A stretch of DNA of 64,000 bases from assembly GCA_040901775.1 (NCBI GenBank), contig JBBDYF010000267.1, positions 6,936-70,935 on the forward strand, in the 5' to 3' direction. The stretch comes from CAYLLN01 sp040901775 (GTDB lineage Bacteria > Planctomycetota > Planctomycetia > Pirellulales > Pirellulaceae). A program made the position numbers and the translations under genes. The notes beneath the pieces were generated by a model, which saw only the letters and a list, made by a program, of their open reading frames with translations, had not been told where the DNA came from and searched no databases. Within the stretch, counting starts at the first letter, position 1, and each line of letters begins with the position of its first letter. Shown here in pieces: positions 61,996-64,000 of the stretch.

Positions 61996-62982
61996 TTAGT
62001 AGCTGTCTGGATCGGGGGCGGACTTGTCTTCGCGGCCCGAGAGGCCGCGAAAGATCGCCAAATCGACGTTGTAGGAAATCATCTTCACCGACCCGTCGCA
62101 CATGACGAAGTAGGTTCCGGCGCCGTGCGAGGAGCCGAAGCGGGTTTGGATGTCCGGCGCGGTGGAAATCAGGTCATCCTCCAGCGGCACCTGATACGCC
62201 CAGCGAACGGTGTCCCACGTCCAGCCGGCGACGTAGCCGTTGTCTTCGTCTGGCGGCAGCGCGCTCGACTGGGTCAATCTCCGCTCGCCCGCCAGCAGCG
62301 TGTTCGAAGCGCCGTCGGGAAGGTTCCCTGGCCCAGGGACGTTCCGATCGGGGCTGGCGACGAGGGCGCCGGCCCGCCAGTGATCGGGCTCGCTGCTGAG
62401 TTGCCGCCACGACAACGGGCTGGGGAAATAGTTCACGGGGAGCAGGTCGTAGCCCCCGTTGCCGGCATAGTCGATCGCGCCCCGCGGGCCATTGGGAAGT
62501 CCGCAGCCGACGCCGTCCAAAGCCTCGGGGGGCCGGCGACTAGGACAGAAGTAACTCGGAACCAGCCCCGCCGCTGCGGCGGACGCTCCCGCTGTGTCGG
62601 CATATGCGGGCTGTTTCAAATGGTTCAGTTCAAGATACGGCAGGATTTGAAAAGCCCAGCCCCACCCCGCGAGCCCCGGACGTCTGGGAGGTGGCGGGGG
62701 AGGTGTTGTAAAAAGTTCTTTTGGGGGCAAATCCCACGGCAGATTGTTATCGTCATTGATGTCGTAGCCCCCCCCGTTCGGAAACTTCTCGAACTGAACG
62801 GCATGCTGGGTGAATGCCAGCCCGATCTGCCGCATGTTGCTCGAGCAGGTCGCCTGCCGCGCACGCTCGCGGGCAAACTGCACCGCCGGGATCAACAGAG
62901 CCACGAGGACACCGATGATCGCGAGCACGACCAGCAGTTCCACCAGCGTGAAAGCGCGACGATGCAGTGTGCGACGAGTCAT
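61996..62982 (-). CDS. DUF1559 prepilin-like protein
   Basis: The 328-residue protein begins with a type IV pilin-type N-terminus: RRAFTLVELLVVLAIIGVLVALLIPAVQ (residues 8-35) with the prepilin peptidase site before Phe. The conserved region CSSNMRQIGLAFTQHAVQFEKFP and the C-terminal GTYFVMCDGSVKMIS are characteristic of DUF1559, an expanded family in planctomycetes. They are probably pseudopilins or surface proteins; function unknown. It lies 275 bp after the lipoprotein gene on the same strand. Confidence 0.92.
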   Translation of the reverse strand: MTRRTLHRRAFTLVELLVVLAIIGVLVALLIPAVQFARERARQATCSSNMRQIGLAFTQHAVQFEKFPNGGGYDINDDNNLPWDLPPKELFTTPPPPPPRRPGLAGWGWAFQILPYLELNHLKQPAYADTAGASAAAAGLVPSYFCPSRRPPEALDGVGCGLPNGPRGAIDYAGNGGYDLLPVNYFPSPLSWRQLSSEPDHWRAGALVASPDRNVPGPGNLPDGASNTLLAGERRLTQSSALPPDEDNGYVAGWTWDTVRWAYQVPLEDDLISTAPDIQTRFGSSHGAGTYFVMCDGSVKMISYNVDLAIFRGLSGREDKSAPDPDSY

Positions 62983-63257
62983 GCCCGCCTCCTTGTTTCA
63001 GGTGCGCAGGTCGCCTGCTGGGCCAGTTCGGACAGCCTGAACGCGGGGAGTGCGCAGCTAGGGCACGCGCGCCTGGAGATGCCTCTTCCAATTGCCGAAC
63101 CGGCAGCGACCGCTGCCAAGAATGGATTATCGAGCCGGGCGACGCGCGCAGCAAGTGCGAAGCCAACATTTTTCGATTTTCTGGCACGACCGCAGGTATC
63201 CGGCCTGGAGCACTGTCTTGCTTCCAAGCCGGCGATCTGCAACGAGCGGGATCGCGC
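62983..63257. other. 275-bp spacer between the lipoprotein and DUF1559 genes
   Basis: Both flanking genes read on the minus strand, so this spacer is downstream of the lipoprotein gene and upstream of DUF1559. No clear terminator or repeat was found. Confidence 0.3.
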
Positions 63258-63749
63258 TTACTTCGTCAGCTCGAACTTGAACTCGTCGCCCTTGTTCTCG
63301 CCCTCTTTGACGGTCGCTTTGAAGCCCGAGGTAGCAGGATTATTGTACTTGGCCGGCACCTCGTGCTTGATTTCGGGCGCGACCTCTGCGTCGGTATGCA
63401 CTTCCTTCCCGTAGTTCGGGTCTTCGGAAGAGGTCACCGTCCCTGCTGGCAGGGTGACCGTCGTCTTGGTAAACGACACCAGATATTGGCCCGCGGCGGC
63501 CCCAGCGTCGGTTTTTCCTCCTTCGATCGCGGTCAGCTTGAATTTTCCGCTGGCGTCCGTGGTGCCTACCGCCGCCGTTTTCACAGCCGGGTCCACGGGT
63601 GAGAAGCCCACGGTCACGCCCTCGATGGGTTGCCCATCCAGCGTCACCACCCCCTCGACATACTCAACCGCGGGGCCTCCCGAGCCGGTACACCCGACGA
63701 AACCCGAGACCGCCAGCAGCACTGCCGAAACCTGCGCCATCGAACGAGA
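63258..63749 (-). CDS. Small lipoprotein with carboxypeptidase-regulatory-like domain
   Basis: The 163-residue product has a lipobox SGFVGC (Cys20 of the chosen frame) and a transthyretin/CarboxypepD_reg-like domain: EGVVTLDGQPIEGVTVGFSPVD, then GTTDASGKFKLTAIEGG and GQYLVSFTKTTV. Such small lipoproteins occur next to DUF1559 genes in planctomycetes. ATG 63749 has GGAG ahead; a TTG at 63764 is also in frame. It lies between two DUF1559 genes in the same orientation. Confidence 0.88.
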   Translation of the reverse strand, partial: SRSMAQVSAVLLAVSGFVGCTGSGGPAVEYVEGVVTLDGQPIEGVTVGFSPVDPAVKTAAVGTTDASGKFKLTAIEGGKTDAGAAAGQYLVSFTKTTVTLPAGTVTSSEDPNYGKEVHTDAEVAPEIKHEVPAKYNNPATSGFKATVKEGENKGDEFKFELTK

Positions 63750-63819
63750 CATCCAACACTCCAATCTTAAAGGGCCCTAACGAAACCGATCACGTCGCCT
63801 CCCACCTTGGAGGGGCGAT

Positions 63820-63859
63820 AAAAACACGATGCAGCGCACCGCTAGGGCTGCGCTGCATC
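63820..63859 (-). terminator. Rho-independent terminator of the DUF1559 gene at the window end
   Basis: On the minus strand, GATGCAGCGCA (63849-63859 complement) and its partner (63828-63838) form a perfect 11-bp stem with a 10-base loop, followed by TTTTT (63820-63824). It lies 46 bp downstream of the partial DUF1559 stop and upstream of the lipoprotein gene. Confidence 0.85.
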
Positions 63860-63905
63860 GGGTTTGCTTAAATCGACAACAGTGTTACTGATTGCTAATT
63901 AGTGA

Positions 63906-64000
63906 TTACTGAGGAACCTGCACCGCTTCTTTGCCGCGGGTCGTGCCCAAAGCACCCCACACGCCCCACAGGGATTGCCCGGAGTAGTCTTGCGGGCGAG
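63906..64000 (-). CDS. C-terminus of a second DUF1559 protein, partial
   Basis: The minus-strand frame from the window edge reads RPQDYSGQSLWGVWGALGTT then RGKEAVQVPQ and stops with TAA at 63906-63908. The LWGVWGALGTR-like ending is typical of DUF1559 proteins. Only 31 codons are visible. A terminator follows, so it is transcribed separately from the lipoprotein gene. Confidence 0.75.
   Translation of the reverse strand, partial: RPQDYSGQSLWGVWGALGTTRGKEAVQVPQ

Overview
The window looks like a piece of chromosome from a planctomycete, most likely of the order Pirellulales. The GC content is high. It carries families that are abundant in Planctomycetota: two DUF1501 proteins with twin-arginine signals, a DUF1559 prepilin-like protein plus the tail of a second one, an iduronate-sulfatase-like enzyme, a DUF1080 protein, a double DUF4159 protein, an archaeal-type phosphoglycerate mutase, an HU protein and CsrA. 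No rRNA, tRNA, CRISPR array or transposase gene was seen. The species cannot be named from the sequence.

Layout. 1-5338: end of an unrecognised gene, a DUF433/DUF5615 toxin-antitoxin-like pair, a DUF1501 protein, an SGNH hydrolase with a ten-G tract, and a pseudouridine synthase. 5440-8570: aroA, then a small accessory island (HicB-like protein plus nucleotidyltransferase, and a VapC-type pair whose toxin is broken). 8740-16618: ettA, a membrane protein, an NHL-repeat protein, a single-polypeptide restriction-modification enzyme and csrA. 16725-22189: DUF1501, a small membrane protein between two copies of an inverted-repeat element, a peptidoglycan-binding-domain protein, a 340-bp cluster of hairpins and a sulfatase. 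22204-29665: a minus-strand run of a disordered repeat protein, a PLP decarboxylase and an FkbM methyltransferase, then apbE and an orphan ABC-2 permease. 30385-36010: acylphosphatase, a lipoprotein, a YkgJ-type cysteine-cluster protein, HU, pyrD and trpS. 36050-49719: a 934-residue exported protein, a 1999-residue membrane protein, a DUF4159 protein divergent from moxR, and a DUF6263-like protein. 49944-64000: phosphoglycerate mutase, a DapA-family lyase, a GT39-like membrane glycosyltransferase, VanZ-like, DUF1080, tadA, a thioesterase, a MacB/LolD-type ABC transporter, a nucleosidase, DinB, DUF1559, a small lipoprotein and the end of another DUF1559 gene.

The most unusual property is the number of short palindromic elements, at least five sequence families. 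They fill the gaps between convergent genes, supply stop codons (fkbM) and possibly a start site (18188), and sit in frame inside protein-coding genes (aroA, the HicB-like gene, the apbE leader, the glycosyltransferase). This resembles bacterial REP/BIME elements and the Rickettsia palindromic elements that are translated inside proteins. No mobilising enzyme is present, so any such enzyme would have to lie elsewhere in the genome.

Most housekeeping calls rest on clear motifs. Functions of the DUF, exported and giant membrane proteins are unknown.
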